From Dolomitihabitans soli (GTDB taxonomy: Bacteria > Actinomycetota > Actinomycetes > Streptosporangiales > Streptosporangiaceae), in contig NZ_JAKNTW010000024.1 of NCBI RefSeq assembly GCF_022213955.1, forward strand, positions 124,001 through 188,000: a stretch of 64,000 nt of DNA, written 5' to 3'. The notes beneath the pieces were generated by a model. It did not search any database and was not told the DNA's origin. It saw only the letters and a program-made list of their open reading frames with translations. Position 1 is the stretch's first letter. Each line of letters starts with the position of its first letter. The translations under genes were made by a program, and so were the position numbers. Of this stretch, positions 16,503-24,453 are shown piece after piece.

Positions 16503-17638
16503 GGCTTCACCGCCGCCCGCTCCGCGTCCCGCCGCCAGGCCCCGGCCAGCAGCTCGTAGGAGCGCACCCGGTCGTCGTGCCCGTGGGTGATCGTGGTGAT
16601 CAGCAACTCGTCGGCCCCGGTGACCCGTTGCAGCACCCGGAGCCGCTCCGCGACGGTCTCCGGAGAGCCGACGAAGCGGGTGTCGATCCGGTCCGCGACC
16701 AGCGCCCGGTCCTCCTCGGTCCACGCGTGGGCGTCCGCCTCCGCCTCCGACGGGTAGGGCATCGCCCCCGCGCCGGTGCGGATGCTGCGCACCCACAGCC
16801 CGTACGGCTTGGCCAGGTCGGCGGCGGCGTCGTCGTCGGCCGCCACGACCACGTCCGCGGACACGATGACGTACGGCGCGGCCAGCGTCGCCGACGGCTT
16901 GAACGCCTTGCGGTACGCCTGCACCGCCTCCAGCACCGTGGCCGGGCTGACGTGGTAGTTCGCCGCGAACGGCAGCCCGCGTTCCGCCGCCACCTGAGCG
17001 CTCTGCCCGCCGCTGCTGCCCAGGATCCACAACTCCAGGTCGGCGCCCTCCCCCGGTACGGCGTGCGCGGCGATCCCGTCGGCCGACCGGTAGGTCCCCC
17101 CGATGAGGGCGGCGATCGCGTCGACCTGGTCGGCGAAGTCGGGCGTCTGGGCGCCGGGCTGCTGCAGCAGCGACGCGTAGAGGGCGAACAGCGGCGAGCC
17201 GGCGATCGCGGCGAAGGAGAAGGGGGCGGGGATGAGCAGGCCGTCGACCGTGTGGGCCGGCTGGGGTTCGGGGGCGGGCTCGCGCAGCAGTTCCGTCCTG
17301 CGCTGCCCCGAACGGCCGAGGCCGAGGTCGATCCTGCCGGGGTGCAGCGCGTCGATGAGGCCGAACTGCTCCACGACGGCCAGCGGCGTCTGATGTCCCA
17401 GCTGCACGGCTCCCGAGCCGACCCTGATCGTGCTGGTGGCCTGCGCGACGAGGGCGATCAGCAGCGCCGGGGCCGAGCTCGCCACGCCGGGGGCGAAGTG
17501 GTGTTCGGCGAGCCAGTACCGGTGGTAGCCGAGCTCCTCCGCCCGCCGGGCGAGATCGATGGTGTTGCGCAGCGCGTCTCCCGTGCCGCTGCCGGACGAG
17601 ATGGGGGCGAGGTCGAGGATGGCGAGCGGCACGGTCAC
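16499..17638 (-). CDS. LLM-class flavin-dependent oxidoreductase (1)
   Basis: 379 aa, luciferase-like TIM barrel of the 'group 1' luciferase family: PLAILDLAPISSGSGTGDAL at the start, YHRYWLAEHHFAPGVASSAP, and LHPGRIDLGLGRSGQRRTEL. Such enzymes use FMNH2 and O2. The GTG start at 17638 overlaps the stop of a 28-aa ORF (GTGA); a GTG at 17632 is the alternative. The stop overlaps the start of the truncated lipoprotein gene. Last intact enzyme of the operon; substrate not determined. Confidence 0.9.
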   Translation of the reverse strand: MTVPLAILDLAPISSGSGTGDALRNTIDLARRAEELGYHRYWLAEHHFAPGVASSAPALLIALVAQATSTIRVGSGAVQLGHQTPLAVVEQFGLIDALHPGRIDLGLGRSGQRRTELLREPAPEPQPAHTVDGLLIPAPFSFAAIAGSPLFALYASLLQQPGAQTPDFADQVDAIAALIGGTYRSADGIAAHAVPGEGADLELWILGSSGGQSAQVAAERGLPFAANYHVSPATVLEAVQAYRKAFKPSATLAAPYVIVSADVVVAADDDAAADLAKPYGLWVRSIRTGAGAMPYPSEAEADAHAWTEEDRALVADRIDTRFVGSPETVAERLRVLQRVTGADELLITTITHGHDDRVRSYELLAGAWRRDAERAAVKP

Positions 17639-17721
17639 TGGGGCACCGTCCTTCTGGTGGGCGTCGTCATGGTGCTCACTGCCGGGACTCGGCTGCCGCC
17701 GGGATGACGGTCCTGTGTCAT
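17635..17721 (-). CDS. 28-aa ORF inside the monooxygenase operon
   Basis: The ATG at 17721 overlaps the stop of the upstream gene (ATGA, 17718-17721) behind GGAGGAGGAG, and its TGA overlaps the GTG of the downstream gene (17635-17638). The product (MTQDRHPGGSRVPAVSTM..., 28 aa) is polar, Thr/Arg/Pro-rich and has no membrane segment. It could be a real small protein or a translational bridge passing ribosomes between the two enzymes. I do not recognise it. Confidence 0.5.
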   Translation of the reverse strand: MTQDRHPGGSRVPAVSTMTTPTRRTVPQ

Positions 17722-18794
17722 GACTCCTCCTCCGGCGGCGCGCCGCCACCGGCTCCGGGGAACGGTCTGCTGGGGATCTCCTTGCGCAGCACGGGTGCGA
17801 TGTCGCTCTGGAACAGTTCCAGCGTGGCGCGGTGCCGCTCGTCGGTCAGGCCGTCGGCGTCGGCGTGCAGGTGCATCACCTCGTGGCCGAACCGCTCGTG
17901 GTAGCGGTGCACCTTGTCGATGATCTGCTGTGGGCTGCCGACGAGGATCGAGCCGCGTTCGATCGCGTCCTCGAGGGTGTGGAACACCGGGTCGATGCCG
18001 GCCTTCCTGAAGAAGGCGAGGCGGGCGTCGAAGATCGGCCGGTAGGTCGTGATCGCCTCCTGGGAGGTCTTCGCGCCGTAGTATCCGGCGCTGCCCGCCC
18101 CGACCAGCGCGTCGGCGGGGTCGTGCCCGTGGTGCGCCCAGCGTTCCCGGTAGTGGGCGATCAGTTCGGCGTAGGGTTCGATCGGGTTGGTGACGTTGGC
18201 GGAGAACAACGGGTCGCCGTACTTGGCGGCGAGTTCGACCGACTCGGTGCTGGTGGCGCTGCCGTGCCAGACCCGGATCGGCTGCTGGAGGGGGCGCGGC
18301 AGGGTCTCCGCGCCGGTCAGGGACGGCCGGTAGCGGCCCGTCCAGGTGACCTTGTCCGCCCGCCAGAGCTTGCGGAACAGCTCGTAGCCTTCGCGGTTGC
18401 GCTCCCACTGGTCCTCGCCCGTCACGTGGAAGAGCTGGGCCTGCGCGGCCCCGTTGCCCTTGCCGATGATGAGTTCGAGGCGTCCGCCGGAGAGGTGGTC
18501 CAGGGTCGCGTAGTCCTCGAAGGCGCGTACCGGGTCCAGCAGGCTGAGTGTGGTGACGGCGGTGAAGAGGCGGATCCGGGAGGTCAGCGCGGCGATGTGG
18601 CTGAGCACGACCGGCGGCGAGGAGGAGATGAACGGGCGCTCGTGCCGCTCCCCCACGCCGAAGCCGTCGAAGCCGAGTTCCTCGGCGAGGACGGCGTTGT
18701 CCAGCACCTCGCGGAAGCGGGCCGTGGTGGACTTCGTCTCCCCGGTGATCGGATGGGGTCCGTGCACGATGAGCGTGATGGCCAGGAACTTCAC
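17718..18794 (-). CDS. LLM-class flavin-dependent oxidoreductase (2)
   Basis: 358 aa, luciferase-like: LDNAVLAEELGFDGFGVGER, the loop LTSRIRLFTAVTTLSLLDP, and LDHLSGGRLELIIGKGNG, which binds the flavin phosphate in relatives. The GTG start at 18794 overlaps the stop of gene 3 (GTGA). The downstream end overlaps the 28-aa ORF. The acidic, Gly/Pro-rich C-terminus (PGAGGGAPPEEES) encodes the strong ribosome-binding site of that ORF. Confidence 0.9.
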   Translation of the reverse strand: MKFLAITLIVHGPHPITGETKSTTARFREVLDNAVLAEELGFDGFGVGERHERPFISSSPPVVLSHIAALTSRIRLFTAVTTLSLLDPVRAFEDYATLDHLSGGRLELIIGKGNGAAQAQLFHVTGEDQWERNREGYELFRKLWRADKVTWTGRYRPSLTGAETLPRPLQQPIRVWHGSATSTESVELAAKYGDPLFSANVTNPIEPYAELIAHYRERWAHHGHDPADALVGAGSAGYYGAKTSQEAITTYRPIFDARLAFFRKAGIDPVFHTLEDAIERGSILVGSPQQIIDKVHRYHERFGHEVMHLHADADGLTDERHRATLELFQSDIAPVLRKEIPSRPFPGAGGGAPPEEES

Positions 18795-19981
18795 GAGGTG
18801 CTCGCTCGTCGGTGGCGGCCGGCCGGGCGGGGCAGTCCGAGCAGACCGCGCAGCGTGTCCGCCTCGTACGCGTCCCGGAACACGCCGCGTCTGCGTAACG
18901 CCGAGGTCAGGCCCCGGGTGATGCCCTTGAGGTCGTGCGGCACCACCCCGGGCCGCAGCCGGTACCCCTGGATCCCGGTTTGCGCCCAGTCCAGGAGCAG
19001 GTCGGCGAGATCCTCGGCGGTTCCGGCGAACACCGCCGCGTCCGAGGCGAACTCCGCGCCGTCGAGCTCGTCGAGTCGCGTTCTGCGTTCCACGGCGCGG
19101 CCCGTGTCGCCGTCCAGGAAGACGACCAGGTCGGCGAAGATCTTCAGCGGCTCGCCCGCCCTGGGGAGGCTCCGCAGCTCAGCGACCACGGATCGCGCCT
19201 GCTCGCGGTCGTGCGGTGTCACGTAGACCACGTCCGCGCTCCCGGCGGCGAACTCTTGCGCCGGGCGCGCGTGGGCGAGCGCGGTGACGACCGGCTGTCC
19301 CTGCGGCGGGCGGGGGGTGATCGACGGCCCTTTGACCGAGAACCGGCTCCCGGTGAAGTCGATGTAGTGCAGCCGGTCCCTGTCGACGAACCGTCCGGTG
19401 GCCACGTCGCGGATCTCCGCGTCGTCCTCCCAGCTGTCCCAGAGCCGCCGGGCCACCTCCACCGCGTCGGCCGCCTCCGCCAGCAGGCCCGCGATATGGC
19501 CTTGGTGCTCGCCGATCGTCTCCGGCGTGACCTCGGGGAAGGTTCTACGGCCGAAGTGGGCGGCGTCGCTCGCGCGGGCGGACACCTGCGCGCGCCACCC
19601 GGCCCGCCCTCCGCTCACGTGGTCGAGGGTGGCGATGCCGATCGCCACGTGGAACGGCTCGGTGTGCGTGGTCGTGGCCGTCGGCACCAGCCCGATCGCG
19701 CTGGTCAGCGGTGCGAGACGGGCCGCCAGGAGCACCGCGTCGAACCTGCCCCTGACCAGGTCGAGACGTCCGTCGGGGCCGTCGGGCCGGGAGGACTGCA
19801 GGCCGAGGGCATCCTCGATGGTGACGAAGTCGATCAGGCCGCGCTCGGCCTCGCCGACCAGCTTGGCCCAGTAGCCGGCGGTGAACAGTTCTCTGGGCCT
19901 GGCCACCGGGTCGCGCCAGGCCGCCGGGTGCCATCCGGCCGCGTCGAGGGCCACCGCGAGGTGGAGGGGCGCCCCGGTCAT
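18791..19981 (-). CDS. LLM-class flavin-dependent oxidoreductase (3)
   Basis: 396 aa, luciferase-like: FVTIEDALGLQSS, TSAIGLVPTATTTHTEPFHV, LDHVSGGRAGWRAQVS, and a family-typical C-terminal helix with GITRGLTSALRRRGVFRD. It resembles the NtaA/DszA-type monooxygenases more than the group 1 enzyme. The ATG at 19981 overlaps the stop of gene 4 (ATGA). There is a longer open frame upstream, but the luciferase fold begins at MTGAPLHLAVALD. Confidence 0.9.
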   Translation of the reverse strand: MTGAPLHLAVALDAAGWHPAAWRDPVARPRELFTAGYWAKLVGEAERGLIDFVTIEDALGLQSSRPDGPDGRLDLVRGRFDAVLLAARLAPLTSAIGLVPTATTTHTEPFHVAIGIATLDHVSGGRAGWRAQVSARASDAAHFGRRTFPEVTPETIGEHQGHIAGLLAEAADAVEVARRLWDSWEDDAEIRDVATGRFVDRDRLHYIDFTGSRFSVKGPSITPRPPQGQPVVTALAHARPAQEFAAGSADVVYVTPHDREQARSVVAELRSLPRAGEPLKIFADLVVFLDGDTGRAVERRTRLDELDGAEFASDAAVFAGTAEDLADLLLDWAQTGIQGYRLRPGVVPHDLKGITRGLTSALRRRGVFRDAYEADTLRGLLGLPRPAGRHRRASTS

Positions 19982-21354
19982 GCCGCCGCCCCCGGTACGG
20001 CGAGGCCGAGATGGTCGCGGAGCGTCGTGCCCGTGTACTCGGCGCGGAACACACCACGTTCCTGCAGGATCGGCACCACCCGGTCCACGAAGTCGTCGAG
20101 CCCGCCCGGCGTGAGATGCGGCACCAGGATGAACCCGTCGGCGGCCGCCGCCTGGACGAACGCGTCGATCCGCCCGGCCACGGTCTCCGGCGTGCCGACG
20201 AACGACTGGCGGCCGGTGACCTCGATGACCAGCTCGCGGATGGACAGCCGCCGCTCCTCCGCCAGCGCCCGCCATTTCGCCGCGATCGCCAGCCGGTCGT
20301 CCAGCCGCACCCGCCCCTGGGAGACCTCGCCGTCGGTGTCCGGTTCGATGTCGGGCAGCGGCCCCTCCGGGTCGTATGCCGACATGTCCCGCCCCCAGAC
20401 CTGCTCCAGGTAGGCGATCGCCGTCTGCGGGCTCACCTGGTGGCGGCGGATCTCGGCGGCGTTCTCCGCCGCCTCCTCCTCGGTGTCCCCGAGCGCGAAC
20501 GTCGCGGCGGGCATGATCTTCAGGTCGTCCGGCTCGCGCCCGTGCCGGGCCAGCCTGCCCTTGACGTCGGCGTAGAAGGCCCGGCCCTCGTCCAGGGTGC
20601 CGTGTCTGCTGAAGACGACGTCGGCGGTCGCGGCGGCGAACTCCCGTCCCTCGTCGGAGTCGCCCGCCTGGATGATCACCGGGTGGCCCTGTGGGGAGCG
20701 CGGAAGGGTGAACTGGCCCGCGATGGTGAAATGTCGCCCTTGGTGGTCGATCGTGCCGATGCCGTCCGGCCGTACGAACACGCCGGGCTCCGGGTTGGCG
20801 GCGATCGCGTCGGGCTGCCAGGAGTCCCACAGCTCGCGTGCGAGCCGTACGAACTCGGCGGCCCGGGTGTAGCGGTCGGCGCGGTCGAGGTAGCCGCCGC
20901 GCCGGAAGTTCTCACCCGTGAAGGCGTCGGAGGTGGTCACCACGTTCCAGGCGGCCCTGCCGTCGCTCAGATGGTCCACCGTGGCCAGGCGTCTGGCCAG
21001 CTCGTACGGCTCGTTGAAGGTGGCGTTGACCGTACCGGCCAGGCCCAGCCGCTCGGTGACCGCCGCCAGCGCGGCCAGCACGGTGAGCGCCTCCGGGCGG
21101 CCGACCACGTCCAGGTCGTGGATGCGCCCCTTCAGCTCGCGCAGCCGCAGCCCTTCGGCCAGGAAGAAGAAGTCGAACTTGCCGCGCTCCGCCGTCCGCG
21201 CCAGGTGCTGGAAGGACGCGAAGTCGATCTGGCTGCCCGACCTCGGGTCCGTCCAGACGGTGGTGTTGTTCACTCCGGGGAAGTGCGCGGCGAGGTGAAT
21301 CCTGCGTGGCACGTGCCCCGGCCGGCCGGGCGGCGGGTCGGTGGAAGCGATCAC
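19978..21354 (-). CDS. NtaA/SnaA/DszA-family FMN-dependent monooxygenase (4)
   Basis: 458 aa and first in the operon. The N-terminus (IHLAAHFPGVNNTTVWTDP, then FDFFFLAEGLRLRE) and LDHLSDGRAAWNVVTTSD are hallmarks of the NtaA/SnaA/DszA/SoxA family, which includes enzymes of aminopolycarboxylate and thiophene/sulfone breakdown. It needs FMNH2 from a separate reductase, and none is encoded nearby. Two CCTA-N9-TAGG dyads lie in the 137-bp divergent region shared with the sulfotransferase. Confidence 0.92.
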   Translation of the reverse strand: MIASTDPPPGRPGHVPRRIHLAAHFPGVNNTTVWTDPRSGSQIDFASFQHLARTAERGKFDFFFLAEGLRLRELKGRIHDLDVVGRPEALTVLAALAAVTERLGLAGTVNATFNEPYELARRLATVDHLSDGRAAWNVVTTSDAFTGENFRRGGYLDRADRYTRAAEFVRLARELWDSWQPDAIAANPEPGVFVRPDGIGTIDHQGRHFTIAGQFTLPRSPQGHPVIIQAGDSDEGREFAAATADVVFSRHGTLDEGRAFYADVKGRLARHGREPDDLKIMPAATFALGDTEEEAAENAAEIRRHQVSPQTAIAYLEQVWGRDMSAYDPEGPLPDIEPDTDGEVSQGRVRLDDRLAIAAKWRALAEERRLSIRELVIEVTGRQSFVGTPETVAGRIDAFVQAAAADGFILVPHLTPGGLDDFVDRVVPILQERGVFRAEYTGTTLRDHLGLAVPGAAA

Positions 21355-21374
21355 GGTGTCCCCTTCCTTCTATT

Positions 21375-21391
21375 CCTAGTTAAACAGTAGG
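21375..21391. promoter_or_regulatory. CCTA-N9-TAGG dyad, copy B
   Basis: CCTAGTTAAACAGTAGG lies 21 bp upstream of the monooxygenase operon start, flanked by TTCCTA and TAGGAA. Same layout as copies A, C and D. Confidence 0.65.
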
Positions 21392-21435
21392 AAAACTAGG
21401 TTTCTGTGTCAACGGCAGCCCGGCAGGTGAAGTTA

Positions 21436-21452
21436 CCTATAGATTTGGTAGG
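21436..21452. promoter_or_regulatory. CCTA-N9-TAGG dyad, copy C
   Basis: CCTATAGATTTGGTAGG lies 40 bp upstream of the sulfotransferase start and 45 bp from copy B. One regulator could control both directions. Confidence 0.65.
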
Positions 21453-21491
21453 AAATTAAGGTATTATGCTGGTGGAACTGGGAGGACGAGC

Positions 21492-22478
21492 ATGCCAATG
21501 CCGAACTTCTTGGTGATCGGCGTCCCCAAGGCGGGGACGACAGCCGTGCACGCCGCGTTGCGGCGGCACCCGGGGCTCTACCTGTCCCCGGTGAAGGAAC
21601 CGAAGTTCTTCCTCACGGACGGCCCCCCGCCGACACGGGGCGGGCCCGGGGACAGCCAGAGCTACCGCGAACACGTCTGGCGGCGCGACAGGTACGAAGC
21701 CCTGTTCGCCGCCGCCCCGCCGGGTGTCCCGCGCGGCGAATCAACCCCTTTCTACCTGTACGACCGTGCCGCGCAGCGACGCATCCGCGCGGCCGTCCCC
21801 CGGGTCAAGCTGATCGTGGTGCTGCGCGACCCGATCGAGCGGGCCCACTCCAACTGGACCCACCTGTGGTCGGCCGGCCTGGAGCCGATCGGCGACGTGG
21901 TGCGCGCGTGCGCCGAGGAGGAGCGGCGGATCGCCGCCGGCTGGGCGCCCTTCTGGCACTACACGGCCCTCGGCAGGTACGGCGAGCAACTGGAGCACCT
22001 GTTCCGGCTGTTCCCCAGGGAGCAGGTGCTCATCTTCCGGTACCGCGACCTGGTGGACCGGCCCGCGCGGACGCTGGACCGGATCTGCGCCTTTCTCGGC
22101 GTCGAGCAGGGCGTCCTCACCGAGGTCCCCAGGGAGAACGTGACCGCGCACCCCGAGGCCGGCCACGGCCACCAGTTGCTGTCGGCGACGCTGCGCGCCG
22201 GGGCGCGGGTCGGCGGCTACCTGGGGCCGCTGGGCACGGTGCTCACCCAGCCGCTGGAAGGGCTGCTCCAACGGCGAGGGCATCCGAGACGACCGCTCAC
22301 CTGGGAGCAGCGGCAGTCGCTCCTCCCCCGTTTCGCCGCCGACATCGCCCTGCTGCAGCAGGTCACCGGCGACGACTTCAGCGACTGGCTCGGCCCCAAG
22401 GCCCGCTCGGGAGGGCTGGTCGGCGCGCGCCCCGACGGCCAGCGGCAGGCCCGCAACGGCCGCGCCGGCCTCCCGTGA
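21492..22478 (+). CDS. PAPS-dependent sulfotransferase
   Basis: 328 aa. The 5'-phosphosulfate-binding loop GVPKAGTT (residues 10-17) and the 3'-phosphate-binding segment RDPIERAHSNW are present. The middle and C-terminus carry the partner helices FRLFPREQVLIFRYRDLVDRP, as in family 3 (Sulfotransfer_1/3) enzymes. It transfers sulfate from PAPS to a hydroxyl or amine acceptor; the acceptor (glycan, lipid or metabolite) is not evident. GGGAGGA lies 5 nt before the ATG at 21492. The gene shares a regulatory region with the flavin monooxygenase operon. Confidence 0.92.
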   Translation: MPMPNFLVIGVPKAGTTAVHAALRRHPGLYLSPVKEPKFFLTDGPPPTRGGPGDSQSYREHVWRRDRYEALFAAAPPGVPRGESTPFYLYDRAAQRRIRAAVPRVKLIVVLRDPIERAHSNWTHLWSAGLEPIGDVVRACAEEERRIAAGWAPFWHYTALGRYGEQLEHLFRLFPREQVLIFRYRDLVDRPARTLDRICAFLGVEQGVLTEVPRENVTAHPEAGHGHQLLSATLRAGARVGGYLGPLGTVLTQPLEGLLQRRGHPRRPLTWEQRQSLLPRFAADIALLQQVTGDDFSDWLGPKARSGGLVGARPDGQRQARNGRAGLP

Positions 22479-22560
22479 TCGGCGGCAGGCCCGGTTCGGC
22501 CCCGCGCGACCAGCGCCACTCGGCACGGTCGCGTCCAGGCACGGCAGGACCGCGCGCACC

Positions 22561-22740
22561 AACACGGATCAGCGCGGGCCAGCGCGGCTCGGCACAGGTC
22601 AGCACGGGCCAGCGCGGCTCGGCACAGGCGAGTACGGATCAGCACGGATCAGCGCAGGTCAGCACGGATCAGCGCCGCTCGGCGCAGGTGAGCACGGATC
22701 AGCGCAGTTCGGCGTGGGTCAGCGCAGTTCGGTGCGGAGC
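22561..22740. repeat. Array of 18 tandem decamers
   Basis: From 22561 to 22740 the sequence falls into 10-bp units with consensus AGCRCGGNTC (for example AGCACGGATC, AGCGCGGCTC, GGCACAGGTC), in exact register. Higher-order duplication is visible: the block at 22571-22600 recurs almost unchanged at 22601-22630. A looser extension starts near 22511. The right end reaches into the last codons of the minus-strand propeller gene. Confidence 0.85.
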
Positions 22741-23672
22741 TCGTGCGCGCCGTCGTCCCTGGTGTACTCGTAGTAGAGCCGGACGCGGTCCGCCGGCAGC
22801 TCCACGATGTCGAGATAGCGCAGGCCGCCGCCGCGATGGGGCGACACGGCGGCAGGCGCGGCGCCCAGCGGCGCCAGCTCGGCCGGATCGGAGCCGGCTG
22901 CCACACCCGTCCGCTCCTCGTAGTTCTCCGCCGCGCTGGCCCGCCCGTCGTAGAAGGCCAGCACCTGCTCGCCGACGAACCGCACCGCCGTGACGCGGGC
23001 GCCCCGGCCGTCCCACCCGCCGGGACGGCCGCTCAGCGCGGTCCCGTGCCAGGTCCACTTCAGCCCGTCGGCGCTGGTCGCGTAGTCGGTGACCATCTGG
23101 TCCGCCTCGTCGGGCCGGGCCAGGGGGTGGCACGACGCCCACAGGTGCCACACGCCGCCCCGCCGCAGGATGACCGGGTCCTTCACGCCCGTCTTCGGGT
23201 CGCCGGGGAGCACGGTCCTGCGCAGCCGCGGATCGAAGGTCGCGGGGTCGTCGGCCTCCAACACCTCCACCCGCCAGTGCTTGGTGCCGTGGGTGGCGCA
23301 GCTGAGATACAGCCGCCAGCGCCCTTCGGGGGTGCGCACCAGTGCCGGGCGTTCGAGGGACTCCGTGTCCATCTCCTCGCTGGTGATCGTCGCCACGGTC
23401 TCGAACACCTCGCCGCAGACGGAACGGGCGACCACGATCGCGTGCCCCCGGCCCTGTCCCAGCGGGCGGCGCAGGCGGTAGGCGAGGTAGATCAGCCCGT
23501 CGGCGGCGACCGCGCTGGGCGCGCCGGCCCAGTGGCCGTCTCCCGCGACGGCGGGCGCGACGGCGACCACCGAACGACCGGGGGCCGGGAGCAGCGCGGC
23601 GAGCCGGGGATCGTTCTCATCGATCAGCATGGGGTCGAGGCTAGGCGGTGCTTCGGAAGCGCTCACAGACAT
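22719..23672 (-). CDS. Predicted five-bladed beta-propeller, glycosidase-like
   Basis: 317 aa. Repeated strand patterns (GAPSAVAADGLIYLAYRLR, ERPALVRTPEGRWRLYLSCA, VKDPVILRRGGVWHLWASCH, YATSADGLKWTWHG, GGLRYLDIVELPADRVRLYY) match GH43/GH32-type five-bladed propellers. Three acidic positions (the start near AG-APS, KDP, and ESLERPAL) could be the usual catalytic set, but I cannot assign them. There is no signal peptide, so it is cytosolic. A CCTA-N9-TAGG element lies 49 bp upstream. Its 3' end is built from the decamer array. Confidence 0.7.
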   Translation of the reverse strand: MSVSASEAPPSLDPMLIDENDPRLAALLPAPGRSVVAVAPAVAGDGHWAGAPSAVAADGLIYLAYRLRRPLGQGRGHAIVVARSVCGEVFETVATITSEEMDTESLERPALVRTPEGRWRLYLSCATHGTKHWRVEVLEADDPATFDPRLRRTVLPGDPKTGVKDPVILRRGGVWHLWASCHPLARPDEADQMVTDYATSADGLKWTWHGTALSGRPGGWDGRGARVTAVRFVGEQVLAFYDGRASAAENYEERTGVAAGSDPAELAPLGAAPAAVSPHRGGGLRYLDIVELPADRVRLYYEYTRDDGAHELRTELR

Positions 23673-23720
23673 TCACCATTCGTGGTCGCGGCGTCGGCCT
23701 GACTTTGACGTCCGAATTAG

Positions 23721-23737
23721 CCTACCGAATTGGTAGG
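23721..23737. promoter_or_regulatory. CCTA-N9-TAGG dyad, copy D
   Basis: CCTACCGAATTGGTAGG is a perfect 6-5-6 inverted repeat (CCTACC / GGTAGG), the most symmetric of the four copies. It lies 49 bp upstream of the propeller gene and 16 bp past the end of the small membrane-protein gene. Confidence 0.65.
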
Positions 23738-23752
23738 TTGGATGGGGAAGGA

Positions 23753-24277
23753 CTAGTCGAGCCGGCCCTCCTCCCGGTGCGGCCAGGGCGAGGCCGCCAC
23801 GACGGTCCCGTACAGCACATGGTCGGCGAGCAACGCGACCCGTTCGGCGACCCGGTGGTCCTCCTTGCGCGGCAGGCCGAGCACCGGGGCGATGCCGACC
23901 TCGAAGACCCCCCAGAACAGCAGCCCGTAGGCCGGTCCCGCCCACGGCCGCCTGCGCAGGGCGCGGGGCAGGGCCCCGAAGAGGGCGCCGCCGGCCGTCC
24001 CGTAGAGCCAGTGCACGGCCTCGATCAAAACCGGACGCCGCTCGGGCGGGAAGCGGTGCAGCAGCCCCGGGGTCGCACGTTCCAGGACCGACTCCGGCGG
24101 CACCTTCTCGATCACGCCGAGCGCCGCCGACGCCTGGCGCAGACCGGACATGGCCATCGCGCCGATCGCGCCACGGGCCGCGGCGCGCAGGATCGGCCGC
24201 GCCGCTCCGCGGCCTCCGGCCGGCCGGGTGCCCCCGGACGACTCGGTGGCCGGGGACGTGACCCGGGTCTGCGTCAT
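23753..24277 (-). CDS. Small integral membrane protein, hypothetical
   Basis: 174 aa from the ATG at 24277 (GAAGAAGG upstream); a GTG at 24286 adds three residues. It has hydrophobic segments around AARGAIGAMAMSG, LYGTAGGALFGALP, AGPAYGLLFWGVFEVGIAPVLGL and VLYGTVVAASPW, with conserved-looking His-Glu (KEDHRVAERVALLADHVLYG). The layout recalls DUF1440/YagU-like inner-membrane proteins, but that match is a guess. Monocistronic and divergent from the hydrogenase operon. Confidence 0.65.
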   Translation of the reverse strand: MTQTRVTSPATESSGGTRPAGGRGAARPILRAAARGAIGAMAMSGLRQASAALGVIEKVPPESVLERATPGLLHRFPPERRPVLIEAVHWLYGTAGGALFGALPRALRRRPWAGPAYGLLFWGVFEVGIAPVLGLPRKEDHRVAERVALLADHVLYGTVVAASPWPHREEGRLD

Positions 24278-24453
24278 GCGCCGCACCTTCTTCGCCGATC
24301 CGTCACTCTACGCAACCATTTGATACCAAGGCCAACCGGTCCCAAACCTGCCGCTGACCTGCACGGACTAGATGCGGCGCACACTTACCCGTCGCCTTCG
24401 ACGGTTGATAAACACAGCATGACGCCTGATTGGCCGATAAGGGGGCCTGCGCC

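Noticed and set aside
22561-22740. Possible CRISPR array
   Set aside because: Units are 10 bp without spacers, and no cas genes are nearby.
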